64,000 nucleotides of DNA from NCBI RefSeq assembly GCF_900107625.1, contig NZ_FNQK01000002.1, forward strand, positions 62,001 through 126,000. The letters are read 5' to 3'. Below are positions 1 to 8,016 of this stretch, piece by piece. The notes under the pieces were generated by a model. It was not told where the DNA came from and made no database searches. It was given only the letters and a program-made list of their open reading frames with translations. Source of the stretch: Bizionia paragorgiae (lineage in GTDB: Bacteria > Bacteroidota > Bacteroidia > Flavobacteriales > Flavobacteriaceae). How positions within the stretch are numbered: position 1 is the first letter of the stretch; the number at the start of each line of letters is the position of its first letter. The translations under genes were made by a program, and so were the position numbers.

Positions 1-480
1 AATCGCTTCGGAAATAGAACAGAAAATAATTCCTTTTTCACCTAAGGTTTTCTTGAAGGTTGTGGCTACAGACACAGAGTCCACCACAACATCCATAGCA
101 ACACCGGCTAATTTTTTCTGCTCATCTAAAGAGATTCCTAATTTAGCAAATGTTGCTAATAGCTCAGGATCAACCTCATCGATACTATCGTATTTAGGCT
201 TGCTATTTGGTGCAGAGTAGTAAGAGATCGCTTGGAAATCTGGTTTTTCGTAATGTACGTTAGCCCATTCCGGCTCCACCATCTTTTCCCACGCTCTAAA
301 CGCTTCCAATCTCCATTCGGTCATCCATTCTGGCTCTTCTTTTTTCAAAGAAATAGCACGAACAACATCCTCGTTTAATCCAATAGGAAACGTGTCGGAT
401 TCTATATCAGTATAAAAACCATACTCGTATTCTTTGGTTTTTAATTCTTCTCTTAAATCGTCTTCAGTATACTTCGACAT
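1..480 (-). CDS. sufB: Fe-S cluster assembly scaffold SufB (5' part only)
   Basis: N-terminal 160 residues of SufB; the gene runs off the left edge of the window. SufB is the core of the cytoplasmic SufBCD scaffold that builds Fe-S clusters. The visible part begins MSKYTEDDLREEL and contains the family stretches EYGFYTDIESDTFPIGLNE, EPEWMTEWRLEAFRAW and YYSAPNSKPKYDSIDEVDP, which are diagnostic of SufB N-termini. It starts 24 bases after the stop of the SufA-like gene on the same strand, so the two form the head of a SUF operon, probably controlled by the iron-box-like repeat at 842-858. The catalytic core and C-terminus are outside the window. Confidence 0.95.
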   Translation of the reverse strand, partial: MSKYTEDDLREELKTKEYEYGFYTDIESDTFPIGLNEDVVRAISLKKEEPEWMTEWRLEAFRAWEKMVEPEWANVHYEKPDFQAISYYSAPNSKPKYDSIDEVDPELLATFAKLGISLDEQKKLAGVAMDVVVDSVSVATTFKKTLGEKGIIFCSISEAI

Positions 481-504
481 AATTCAATCTTTCTTTTTAA
501 AATA

Positions 505-834
505 TTATAATGAAAATGATTCTCCGCAACCACAAGTTCTATTCGCATTAGGATTATTAAAAACGAAGCCCGCCCCGTTTAAACCTCCAGAATACTCTAA
601 TGTAGTCCCGATTAAGTACAGAAAACTTTTTTTGTCGACAATAATTCTTACGCCGTTATCCTCAAATACTTTATCATCTTCAATTTGCTCTTTATCAAAC
701 TTTAAATCGTACGATAAACCAGAGCACCCACCACTTTTAACGCTTACACGTATGTAGTGTTTTGTATAGTCTAACCCCTCTTCCGCCATGAGTTCTACGA
801 CTTTCTTCTTAGCTGTTTCAGAAACTTTAATCAT
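505..834 (-). CDS. sufA: HesB/IscA-family Fe-S carrier, SufA-like
   Basis: 109-residue A-type Fe-S carrier, which takes clusters from the SUF scaffold to apo-proteins. The three conserved cysteines are present: one in VKSGGCSGLSY (about residue 37) and two in the C-terminal CGCGESFSL. The length is normal for the family. It is the first gene of the visible SUF operon, followed after 24 bases by sufB. Upstream on the minus strand there is a -7 element TATATTTG (866-873) and then a 17-bp inverted repeat (842-858) between promoter and start codon, suggesting iron-responsive control. IscA and ErpA are paralogues with the same fold; the name SufA rests on the neighbour. Confidence 0.93.
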   Translation of the reverse strand: MIKVSETAKKKVVELMAEEGLDYTKHYIRVSVKSGGCSGLSYDLKFDKEQIEDDKVFEDNGVRIIVDKKSFLYLIGTTLEYSGGLNGAGFVFNNPNANRTCGCGESFSL

Positions 835-841
835 AATTAAT

Positions 842-858
842 ATTAGAATTAATCTAAA
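842..858 (-). promoter_or_regulatory. Iron-box-like inverted repeat at the suf promoter
   Basis: On the minus strand the 17-mer reads TTTAGATTAATTCTAAT. It lies 7 bases downstream of the -7 element, so it should cover the transcription start. It matches 15 of 17 bases of the repeat upstream of the AraC gene (53088-53104) and closely resembles the one at feoA (24941-24957). The binding protein (Fur- or DtxR-type) is inferred. Confidence 0.6.
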
Positions 859-865
859 TAGAGTG

Positions 866-873
866 CAAATATA
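866..873 (-). promoter_or_regulatory. sufA promoter -7 element
   Basis: TATATTTG on the minus strand fits the Bacteroidetes -7 consensus TAnnTTTG. No clear TTTG -33 element is seen at the expected distance. The leader before the sufA ATG would be about 25-30 bases. Confidence 0.55.
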
Positions 874-941
874 CGATTTAAGTCCCTTTTTACCATACTT
901 ACTAACATTATATTAGCATATGGTTTGATAGCTAAAATTTA

Positions 942-2015
942 TTAGTTAATAAAGTCCGGGTTATTAATAAAAGAAGGGTCTGAAAGAGAGAGAAGAAAAG
1001 CTTTTAGGTCTGCTTTATCCTGTGCAGATAATTGCACACCACCCTGACTCACTTTCTTCATTAAAGGGTCGATTGTTGACGAATTTTGTAAACCTTCACT
1101 ATAGTGATTTATTACCTCATCGAGGGTTTCAAAACGACCGTCGTGCATATAAGGTGCTGTATAGGCTAAATTACGTAGGGAAGGTGATTTAAATTTACCA
1201 TTATCGCTAGGATCACCAGTAACGGTCCCTAAACCTAAATCGGTAAATACCGCGTCCAATCCATTATTGTGAAACATATTATCTGTCCACAAAGGATTAC
1301 TAGGACTTCCGTGACAGTGAAAACAATCACCACGCGCTTCATCCATAAACACATTTAGTCCGTTTTGCTCCTGTGGGGACAAGTCCACCTCCCCCATAAG
1401 GTAGTTATCGAATTTTGAATTTCCAGAGATAAGAGTTCTTTCAAATTGAGCGATAGCCTTTGTAGTAAGCGTTTTTGAAATAGGAAGCTCCCCAAAGGCT
1501 TTTTTAAACAACTCTGGATACTCCGGGTGATCTTTTAGTTTAGCAATAACACCCTCCCAATTACTGTGCATTTCTATTGGGTTTTCGACTGGAGTTATAG
1601 CTTGGCGCTCGATACTAAGATCGCTGCCGTCCCAATTAAAACGCTCCCCATAATTCCAGGCTAAGTTAAATAAAGGCATTGTGTTCCGGGTGCCAAAATC
1701 ACCATCTATACCGGCACTTGTAGGTGTCACATCAGAAAATGCGTGTTGTGGCGAATGGCAAGTTGCACAGGATTGCGTTTCATCTCCTGATAAAATCGTA
1801 TCAAAAAACAGTTTTTTCCCTAAGGCCACACCTTCTACGGTTTGCGGATTGTTATTGGGAATTATCGGACCGAGTACGTTTTCTTGAAAAACAGGAGGTA
1901 TATTTAAAGGCAGCGGGGTTGGCATAGCTTCGTAAGAAACAGACCCTTTAGAATCGTCCGTGGAACACGAGCTCAACACCATTACAAACACCACAAATAC
2001 ACTCCAATATTTCAT
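942..2015 (-). CDS. Di-heme cytochrome c peroxidase, MauG/MbnH-like lipoprotein
   Basis: 357-residue exported lipoprotein (lipobox LSSC, Cys17) with two c-type heme sites, CATCH (Cys83/Cys86/His87) and CFHCH (Cys231/Cys234/His235). The C-terminal APYMHDGRFETLDEV stretch (Met290) is typical of the bacterial cytochrome c peroxidase/MauG family. Classical members reduce peroxide; MauG and MbnH instead oxidise tryptophans in partner proteins. The gene starts 5 bases after the stop of an MbnP-like lipoprotein gene, the pairing seen for MbnH-MbnP, so a Trp-modifying role on that partner is likely. An ordinary cytochrome c peroxidase cannot be excluded. It is the last gene of a four-gene secreted-protein operon. 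Confidence 0.9.
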   Translation of the reverse strand: MKYWSVFVVFVMVLSSCSTDDSKGSVSYEAMPTPLPLNIPPVFQENVLGPIIPNNNPQTVEGVALGKKLFFDTILSGDETQSCATCHSPQHAFSDVTPTSAGIDGDFGTRNTMPLFNLAWNYGERFNWDGSDLSIERQAITPVENPIEMHSNWEGVIAKLKDHPEYPELFKKAFGELPISKTLTTKAIAQFERTLISGNSKFDNYLMGEVDLSPQEQNGLNVFMDEARGDCFHCHGSPSNPLWTDNMFHNNGLDAVFTDLGLGTVTGDPSDNGKFKSPSLRNLAYTAPYMHDGRFETLDEVINHYSEGLQNSSTIDPLMKKVSQGGVQLSAQDKADLKAFLLSLSDPSFINNPDFIN

Positions 2016-2020
2016 ATCTT

Positions 2021-2794
2021 TTACTGTGTAACAGTTCCTAATGAGAATACAGACTGCCCGTTTTCACGCATTAAAATTTGCGCTTCAGAATTTGGCATTA
2101 GTACTGTATGCAATTCATTTAAATCCCAAAGATTAGGATTTTTATACCATTCTGAGATATCCATTTTCACCTCGAAAGTAGCATTGTTTTCAAGATTTAT
2201 CGCTCCTAAGTCAACGGTAAAAAAAGTGTCTTGAGGAAATGTAGGGTTAGACCCTGGATTATCTACGGCGCGAATGCTGTGATAGTTATAGCCCACTTCC
2301 TCTCCCGAAGCAGCAATAAACTTTCCATCCATTTGCATATAATGATAACCACCACCAAGCATTTCTGGCACATTGAATGACACCGAATTCAAATCAAGAT
2401 GGTTTTGTGCATTGTATTCATTATTTAAACCAAAAGTAAATGACACGTTTGTATACAACCCAGTAGGAATTTCTAATTCTGGAGAATAAACTAACCCTAT
2501 GTCTTCGCTAACATCAATTAAATGATGACCCTCGATTATAAGTTGCTCACCATGCTCTCTAGTAAAGGTCAAATCGGATATCACATACCGCAACCGCTCG
2601 ATGCTTAAAGAGTCACTATTCTCATTGGCAAATTTTACAGTATTAAAATCGGCAGCCGTTACTGGAAGTCCGTTCCAATTGTGCGTAAAGTTAAACTGAG
2701 TGGTTACTGCTGCTTTTAAATTGTCATCCAAATCCTCGGCACATGAGGAAAGCGACAACATAACTAGCAGTATTAACGGATAAATCTTTTTCAT
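2021..2794 (-). CDS. MbnP-like copper-binding family lipoprotein
   Basis: 257-residue lipoprotein (lipobox LSSC, Cys18). The mature part has the beta-rich MbnP layout: FNFTHNWNG near the start (Trp40), ERLRYVISDL, the region NVSFTFGLNNEYN, GGGYHYMQMDGKF and YNYHSIR, then a C-terminal SEWYKNPNLWDLNELH segment. MbnP proteins bind copper, and in characterised cases a Trp is oxidised to kynurenine by the partner MbnH. Here a MauG-like gene starts 5 bases downstream. Its own start is 4 bases from the stop of the propeller lipoprotein gene, so translation is probably coupled. Which Trp would be modified is not known. Family assignment is by motif recognition, not alignment. Confidence 0.78.
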   Translation of the reverse strand: MKKIYPLILLVMLSLSSCAEDLDDNLKAAVTTQFNFTHNWNGLPVTAADFNTVKFANENSDSLSIERLRYVISDLTFTREHGEQLIIEGHHLIDVSEDIGLVYSPELEIPTGLYTNVSFTFGLNNEYNAQNHLDLNSVSFNVPEMLGGGYHYMQMDGKFIAASGEEVGYNYHSIRAVDNPGSNPTFPQDTFFTVDLGAINLENNATFEVKMDISEWYKNPNLWDLNELHTVLMPNSEAQILMRENGQSVFSLGTVTQ

Positions 2795-2798
2795 TTCT

Positions 2799-4133
2799 TT
2801 AATCTATTTTTATATGTAAAAGGTCTGTAAACCCCTTGTTTTCATTAATATCTTGATCGTTACTAGAAGTCTCTCCAACAACGACAACCGATTGGTCGTT
2901 AAGCTCGGCTACCCCATAAGCAAAATCAATATTATTTCCCCCAACGGTCTTTTGCCACTCTAATTGCCCTTGACTATCTACCTTAACAACCAAGGCATCA
3001 TTTTGTCCGTTATTTTTGGAAATATCACCATCTGAACTCCGTGAACTTCCAGCCAATAAAAACCCACCATCTTGTGTGGCACTAATATCGCGAGCTACAT
3101 CAAAGCTACTCCCTCCAATCGTATTCTCCCAAAGCAACTGGCCGTTAGGTGTTATTTTAATAATCCACATATCGGCTAAACCATTATTATGAGCCACATT
3201 CGTATTAAAACTACGCGTATCGCCAGCAATCACATAATTTCCATCTGCCGATTTTACAATCGCTCTAGCTTCATCTATTTCTGTACCACCATAAGACTTT
3301 TCCCATTCTAAGGTACCCGTTTCAGAAATTTTTACAACCCAAAAATCATAATCTCCAATATTACCGGAGATATCGGTATCTACACTATCGCTAGACCCTA
3401 CAATTATGTATCCGTTATCATCTGCCTGTACAACGCCATAAGGTGTATCGGTAAAAAACCCACCGTAATACTTACTCCATTCTATACCACCGGAGGCATT
3501 CAGCTTTAACCCCCAGTAATCACCTCCAGCATGCTGAATACCCTTTGTATTTCCCAATCCACCAGATGCCGTTACATCTAGAACACCAGTAATAAAATAA
3601 CCACCATCATTCGTTTGAATCACCGAAAGTCCGGTGTCTACTCCCGAATACCCATAAGATTTCTCCCAAGATATTGAGCCCGAAGCATCCAGTTTTACAA
3701 GCCAAAAATCCTCAGCGCCGTTATTTACAGACACATCTTGATCATTACTAAAACTAGAACCTAAAAGGGCATACCCCCCATCGAGGGTTTGTATTAAATC
3801 AAAGCCTTTATCCACAAGGCTTCCCCCATAGGTTTTTTGCCATTCTAGCGCACTCTGTGCATTGAATTTCAACATCCAATAATCAAAACTTTCATCTTGT
3901 TTATCCGTGACATCACCATCCCAACTTTGTGTAAAACCTAAAACAGCATAGCCGCCATCGGTTGTTGCAATCACTCGTTGTCCGCTTTCATTTTTAGAAC
4001 CTCCATAAGTAGTCACCTCAGCTAGAATTTCGGGTACTATAGATCCCATTTCATCGCTAGCGTCTTCTTTTTTAGAGCAACTCCACAACACACTTACGGC
4101 AAAACACAACCAGACGGTTTTATAAAAAGACAT
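2799..4133 (-). CDS. Seven-repeat beta-propeller lipoprotein
   Basis: 444-residue lipoprotein (LWSC lipobox, Cys19) made almost wholly of seven repeats of about 55 residues. Each follows the pattern W-x-K-x-YGG-S-x(2)-D...DGGY-x(3)-G-x-S-x-S-x-DGD...D-x-W-x-VK-x(4)-G. Seven such units suggest a closed seven-bladed propeller, a fold usually used for binding rather than catalysis. The Asp-rich loops (SWDGDVTD, SSDGDISK, SNDQDINE) could bind calcium. Start and the preceding stop overlap as TAATG, so it is translationally coupled to the choice-of-anchor-B gene. Partner or ligand is unknown; no catalytic motif is seen. Confidence 0.75.
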   Translation of the reverse strand: MSFYKTVWLCFAVSVLWSCSKKEDASDEMGSIVPEILAEVTTYGGSKNESGQRVIATTDGGYAVLGFTQSWDGDVTDKQDESFDYWMLKFNAQSALEWQKTYGGSLVDKGFDLIQTLDGGYALLGSSFSNDQDVSVNNGAEDFWLVKLDASGSISWEKSYGYSGVDTGLSVIQTNDGGYFITGVLDVTASGGLGNTKGIQHAGGDYWGLKLNASGGIEWSKYYGGFFTDTPYGVVQADDNGYIIVGSSDSVDTDISGNIGDYDFWVVKISETGTLEWEKSYGGTEIDEARAIVKSADGNYVIAGDTRSFNTNVAHNNGLADMWIIKITPNGQLLWENTIGGSSFDVARDISATQDGGFLLAGSSRSSDGDISKNNGQNDALVVKVDSQGQLEWQKTVGGNNIDFAYGVAELNDQSVVVVGETSSNDQDINENKGFTDLLHIKID

Positions 4134-5533
4134 TACAGATTACTTTTTCTAACAATAAACAACCCACCTTCAATATCACCAATAATAATATTCTGACTAG
4201 CAAAATAAGGATAGATACTCCATACCCCATTAAACCCGGTGTTATTATTGTCCGGATACGTATCAAAATACCCTGTTTCTGTCATAGGATTTGTTGCTGA
4301 ACCTATATTCGAAATATCAAAAACGCGTAATCCCGCACGGTAATTAGCTAGATAAAACGTATTCCCCTTTACATACCCATTATGATCGATAGCATCAAAT
4401 TGTGATGTGTAAGTCGACGATAAAACAGGATTGTCCAAATCGGAAAGATCAAAAATGAAGGTAGAGGTATTCACACCAAAATTCTGTTCATCTAACTCGT
4501 CTCCTAAAATAAAGTAACGTTGATCGTCTGTAAACCAACCTTGATGCGTATAGGCTGCTTGCGGATAGGTCATTTCGGAAATAAGTACCGGATTGGTTTT
4601 ATCGCTCACATCGACAACAACAACTTTATTAGTTCCACTCCCTGTAGCACCATTACTGGCAATTAAAATTTCCTTCCCTGCATAATCATTATCGGGACCG
4701 TTATAGGTCACCACTTGTGCATCATGGGTGTATCCTGAAGCCGTATACTCCCCTAAAAATGTTGGATTTAAAGGATTTGTAACATCTACAAAAATGGGGC
4801 CACCGCCATTAGCAGAATTACAACCCACTAAATAAGCCACGCCTTCACTATCGTTTATTACAATATTATGACAACTTCCTACTCCTGTATACACAGCATC
4901 AGCAGTAAATACCTCTGGCGCATTTGTAACTGTTCTTAAACGCGATAAATCGAAGACTTGCATCCCGTGATTTCCAACACCGTCGGCCACTATAAAAGCA
5001 AAATCGTTATACACTTTTACATCTCTCCAGTAATTTGTTCCTGCATTAGAATTTAACCGTCCTAAAAAAAGTGGCTCTGTAGGGTTTGATATATCCACAA
5101 ACGCCGTACTGTTTTCCAGTCCTACTAAAGCATATTCTTTACCTGTTGTCGCATCGGTCCAACCCCATATATCACTACCATCAATTCCAGGCTCACCACT
5201 TAAGACTTCGGTACCAATATGTCCTAACAAATCATAATCGTTACACGGATAAATACCAGCGAAACCATTTTCGCAAGGCGTTATATTTTCTAAATTCGTT
5301 TCGCAAGCATCTCCAACACCATTTCCATCGCTATCTTCTTGCCCAGGATTTGCTACTGTAGGACAATTATCTTCGGCGTCAGCAACGCCATCTCCATCAC
5401 TATCACTTATCGGATCTACATCGGTTGTTTGTGGTGGAGTCACGACATCTGTTGTTTCATCTGAACAGTTTAGAACAGCAAGAAACAATGCACAAAGTGC
5501 TAGATAGCTTAAAGATTTACTCATGTATTTCAT
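4133..5533 (-). CDS. Choice-of-anchor-B lipoprotein with LVIVD repeats and thrombospondin type 3 repeats
   Basis: 466-residue lipoprotein (lipobox LNC, Cys23). After an acidic linker there are calcium-binding TSP3 repeats (DSDGDGVADAEDNCP, EDSDGNGVGDACE), then the hallmark start of the choice-of-anchor-B family, GFAGIYPCNDYDLLGHIG. LVIVD-type repeats follow (FVDISNPTEPLFLG, FVDVTNPLNPTFLG, VVDVSDKTNPVLIS, IFDLSDLDNPVLSS, VFDISN). The repeats form a propeller-like surface domain of unknown function. It heads the four-gene operon that ends with the MbnP- and MauG-like genes, suggesting a cell-surface assembly acting together, possibly in metal handling. That joint role is inference from context. 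Confidence 0.8.
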   Translation of the reverse strand: MKYMSKSLSYLALCALFLAVLNCSDETTDVVTPPQTTDVDPISDSDGDGVADAEDNCPTVANPGQEDSDGNGVGDACETNLENITPCENGFAGIYPCNDYDLLGHIGTEVLSGEPGIDGSDIWGWTDATTGKEYALVGLENSTAFVDISNPTEPLFLGRLNSNAGTNYWRDVKVYNDFAFIVADGVGNHGMQVFDLSRLRTVTNAPEVFTADAVYTGVGSCHNIVINDSEGVAYLVGCNSANGGGPIFVDVTNPLNPTFLGEYTASGYTHDAQVVTYNGPDNDYAGKEILIASNGATGSGTNKVVVVDVSDKTNPVLISEMTYPQAAYTHQGWFTDDQRYFILGDELDEQNFGVNTSTFIFDLSDLDNPVLSSTYTSQFDAIDHNGYVKGNTFYLANYRAGLRVFDISNIGSATNPMTETGYFDTYPDNNNTGFNGVWSIYPYFASQNIIIGDIEGGLFIVRKSNL

Positions 5534-5720
5534 ATTTATTTTGTTTAAACGCTAAATAGCTACTATTTTAACTGTTTTATAGCGTACATATTGCGAAATT
5601 AATATTTTTAAAACGTTACTGTAACAGATTTTATGTTAAAATCATTACCACTTGAAGAACAATAACATTAAATAATTCACAAAAAAGCCTAGAATAGATG
5701 CTTCTTTAAGAAAGGCTTAT

Positions 5721-5728
5721 TATTTTTG
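5721..5728 (+). promoter_or_regulatory. thiL promoter -7 element
   Basis: TATTTTTG matches TAnnTTTG. The thiL ATG begins 6 bases after its last base, so the transcript may be leaderless or nearly so. No TTTG -33 element is seen. Confidence 0.5.
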
Positions 5729-5733
5729 TCTTT

Positions 5734-6780
5734 ATGATAGAAGATAAAAACCCACAACGTACCCCATTAAGTGAACTCGGAGAATTCGCTTTAATAGACC
5801 ATTTAACCAAGAATTTTGACATTAAACATCAATCTACTATTAAAGGTGTTGGTGATGATGCTGCTGTAATTAACCCGGAAGGCAAAAATATAGTAGTCAC
5901 TACAGATATGTTGGTTGAGGGTGTTCATTTTGATTTAAGCTACGCGCCATTAAAGCATTTAGGTTATAAGGCGGTTGTTGTGAATGTATCTGATGTCTGC
6001 GCTATGAATGCAAACGCAACCCAGATTACCGTTTCTATTGCGGTATCTAATCGTTTTCCTTTAGAAGCTTTAGAAGAACTCTATGCAGGGATAGAAACTG
6101 CGGCAAAAATATATAATATTGATGTTATTGGTGGTGACACCACTTCTTCTACTTCTGGACTACTAATTTCCATAACCGCTATTGGCGAAGTCGAAAAAGG
6201 GCAAGAGGTATACCGCAGTGGCGCAAAGCCTAACGATTTATTAGTACTTACCGGAGATGTTGGTGGGGCTTATATGGGATTACAGGTTTTAGAACGCGAA
6301 AAAGAAGTCTTTAAGGTAAACCCTAATAACCAACCTGATTTGGATCTTTACACTTATATTATGGAGCGTCAATTAAAACCTGAAGCTCGAAAAGACATTA
6401 TTTCCTTATTAAAAGAGTTAGATGTTAAACCTACTTCTATGATTGATGTTAGTGACGGATTATCATCTGAAGTTCTACATCTTTGTAAAGCTAGCAAAGT
6501 GGGTTGTGATTTATTTGAAGACAAAATTCCCTTAGACCCTCAGGTAATTTCTACCTGCGAGGAATTTGATATAGACAGTACGACAATAGCTCTTAACGGA
6601 GGAGAGGATTATGAGTTATTAATGACCATCTCTCAAGAAGATTATCCTAAAATAAAAGCTAACCCTCACTTGACAGTTATTGGCTATATGACTGAAGAAA
6701 GTTCGGGTGCGCATTTAGTCACTCGTGCAAACACAAAAATACAGCTTCAAGCCCAAGGCTGGAAGAATTTTAATGAATAG
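5734..6780 (+). CDS. thiL: Thiamine-monophosphate kinase
   Basis: 348-residue ThiL of the AIR synthase/PurM superfamily; it phosphorylates thiamine monophosphate to thiamine diphosphate in the cytoplasm using ATP and Mg. Key motifs are GVGDDAAV (about 42-49) and TTDMLVEGVHFD for metal and nucleotide binding, VNVSDVCAMNA, GGDTTSS, and the C-terminal MIDVSDGLSSE and NGGEDYELL. Length is near the usual 320-350. It stands alone, divergent from the secreted-protein operon, with a small zinc-ribbon gene converging from the right. The short distance from the -7 element to ATG points to a leaderless message. Confidence 0.95.
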   Translation: MIEDKNPQRTPLSELGEFALIDHLTKNFDIKHQSTIKGVGDDAAVINPEGKNIVVTTDMLVEGVHFDLSYAPLKHLGYKAVVVNVSDVCAMNANATQITVSIAVSNRFPLEALEELYAGIETAAKIYNIDVIGGDTTSSTSGLLISITAIGEVEKGQEVYRSGAKPNDLLVLTGDVGGAYMGLQVLEREKEVFKVNPNNQPDLDLYTYIMERQLKPEARKDIISLLKELDVKPTSMIDVSDGLSSEVLHLCKASKVGCDLFEDKIPLDPQVISTCEEFDIDSTTIALNGGEDYELLMTISQEDYPKIKANPHLTVIGYMTEESSGAHLVTRANTKIQLQAQGWKNFNE

Positions 6781-6815
6781 AGTACCGCTTTAAAAAAGAC
6801 TATAGTTTTTTATAA

Positions 6816-7073
6816 CTATTCGGCGATAGGAGCACCTTTAATTTTTAACTGCCTTCTATAATGGATGTGTTCTAGAACAGCATTAATTTCTCTAGATTGT
6901 GTGGTTAGTTCAGTTAAACCACCTTTGGAGTTGGTCGTTACTTCTTTTTTGCATTTACAACATTTGTACTCATAAACAAATTCTGTAACTTGCTTAGACA
7001 CCTGGTATTGATGTCCAAAAAAACGGCAGTACATTTTAGGCACCAACGCTTGTTTTCGGTTTAAATTGCTCAT
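6816..7073 (-). CDS. Small zinc-ribbon-like protein (DUF1660-like)
   Basis: 85 residues. The N-terminal MYCRFFGHQY and later YKCCKCKKEV provide Cys and His ligands in the C-x(3)-GH...C-x(2)-C arrangement of small DUF1660-like zinc-ribbon proteins. The C-terminal half is charged and probably helical. No signal peptide. It lies between thiL (convergent) and an alpha/beta hydrolase gene on the same strand, 56 bases downstream of the latter. Function is unknown; nucleic-acid binding is possible but not shown. Confidence 0.6.
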   Translation of the reverse strand: MSNLNRKQALVPKMYCRFFGHQYQVSKQVTEFVYEYKCCKCKKEVTTNSKGGLTELTTQSREINAVLEHIHYRRQLKIKGAPIAE

Positions 7074-7129
7074 ATTCTTAGTTTTGGGGTCTTAAATCTA
7101 AGAAATTTAAATTAATAACCGAAATTATA

Positions 7130-7915
7130 CTAAGTGTTTTCGACAAAAGCCACTATGGAAGCTAAAAACTCCCTTTTATTTTCGATATGACTCATGTGTC
7201 CTTCAGAAAAAACAGACGTTGAAATACCGTGGTTTTTTGCGTAATATAGAATATAATCAAGATCTAAAAGTGTATCTTTTTTTCCTAACAGAATTAATTT
7301 TTTAAAATCCGCTAAGGCAAAAAACGCAGAAAAATCTTCACGTTGTTTCATTCCCTCATTGGCTGCCATATACCCCTGTAGCGATGTTTTTAACGCCGTA
7401 CTTAAAGCCTTTTTATAGGCTTTTTCATATTGTATTTTAGTCTCTGCACTAAATAAGTTAGCAAAACTCATTTTTATAATCGCCTCAAAATTCTGTTGTG
7501 CCATTTTATTTGCACGTGTCCGCAAAGCCTTCCTCTCCTCACTATCTGGTTGAAAAGTTGAATTCAGCAGACAAAGGCCTTGAATGCGATTGGTATATAA
7601 TTTAGCAAATGCCAAGGCCACATAACCGCCCATAGAATGCCCTATAAACGTTGTATTAACAATATTTAGGTGACTTAAAACAGCTTCAACCGCTTCTGCC
7701 ATGGCTTCCATGGAATGGATATAACCTAAAGCGTCTGACTTTCCGTGCCCCAACAAGTCTATAGCTACAACAGTATGTGTTTGCGATAATCGAGGAGTTA
7801 AGTCATCCCACATCGTACTATCTTCCAAAAAACCATGTAATAATACAACGGCGGACCCTTGCCCTTCGACACTAAAGTAAATGGAAGCCTCCTTATAATT
7901 TATAGTCATATTCAA
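7130..7915 (-). CDS. Alpha/beta-fold hydrolase
   Basis: 261-residue cytoplasmic alpha/beta hydrolase. The nucleophile elbow GHSMGG carries the catalytic Ser (about 94), HGFLEDSTMW supplies the oxyanion-hole region, the acid is probably in LLGKKDTLLDL, and the His is in EGHMSHIE near the C-terminus. The order and length match the BioH/MenH-like branch of small esterases, but the substrate cannot be told from sequence. It sits alone between the zinc-ribbon gene and the M13 peptidase terminator. Confidence 0.85.
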   Translation of the reverse strand: MNMTINYKEASIYFSVEGQGSAVVLLHGFLEDSTMWDDLTPRLSQTHTVVAIDLLGHGKSDALGYIHSMEAMAEAVEAVLSHLNIVNTTFIGHSMGGYVALAFAKLYTNRIQGLCLLNSTFQPDSEERKALRTRANKMAQQNFEAIIKMSFANLFSAETKIQYEKAYKKALSTALKTSLQGYMAANEGMKQREDFSAFFALADFKKLILLGKKDTLLDLDYILYYAKNHGISTSVFSEGHMSHIENKREFLASIVAFVENT

Positions 7916-7966
7916 TTTTAAATTACGCTAACTATACCGCTAGAGTCCACAAAAGTATAAAATAAA

Positions 7967-7991
7967 AAAAGCAGCTCGACGAGCTGCTTTT
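7967..7991 (-). terminator. Terminator of the M13 peptidase gene
   Basis: Perfect stem AAAAGCAGCTC / GAGCTGCTTTT with a three-base loop, followed on the minus strand by a T-rich run. It is 25 bases after the peptidase stop codon. Confidence 0.85.
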
Positions 7992-8016
7992 AAATAATTT
8001 TAGGTTTTAATACCTA

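Noticed and set aside
5615-5625. GTTACTGTAAC palindrome in the spacer between the choice-of-anchor-B gene and thiL
   Set aside because: Short (5-1-5), a single copy, and too far from the thiL -7 element to be convincing as an operator.
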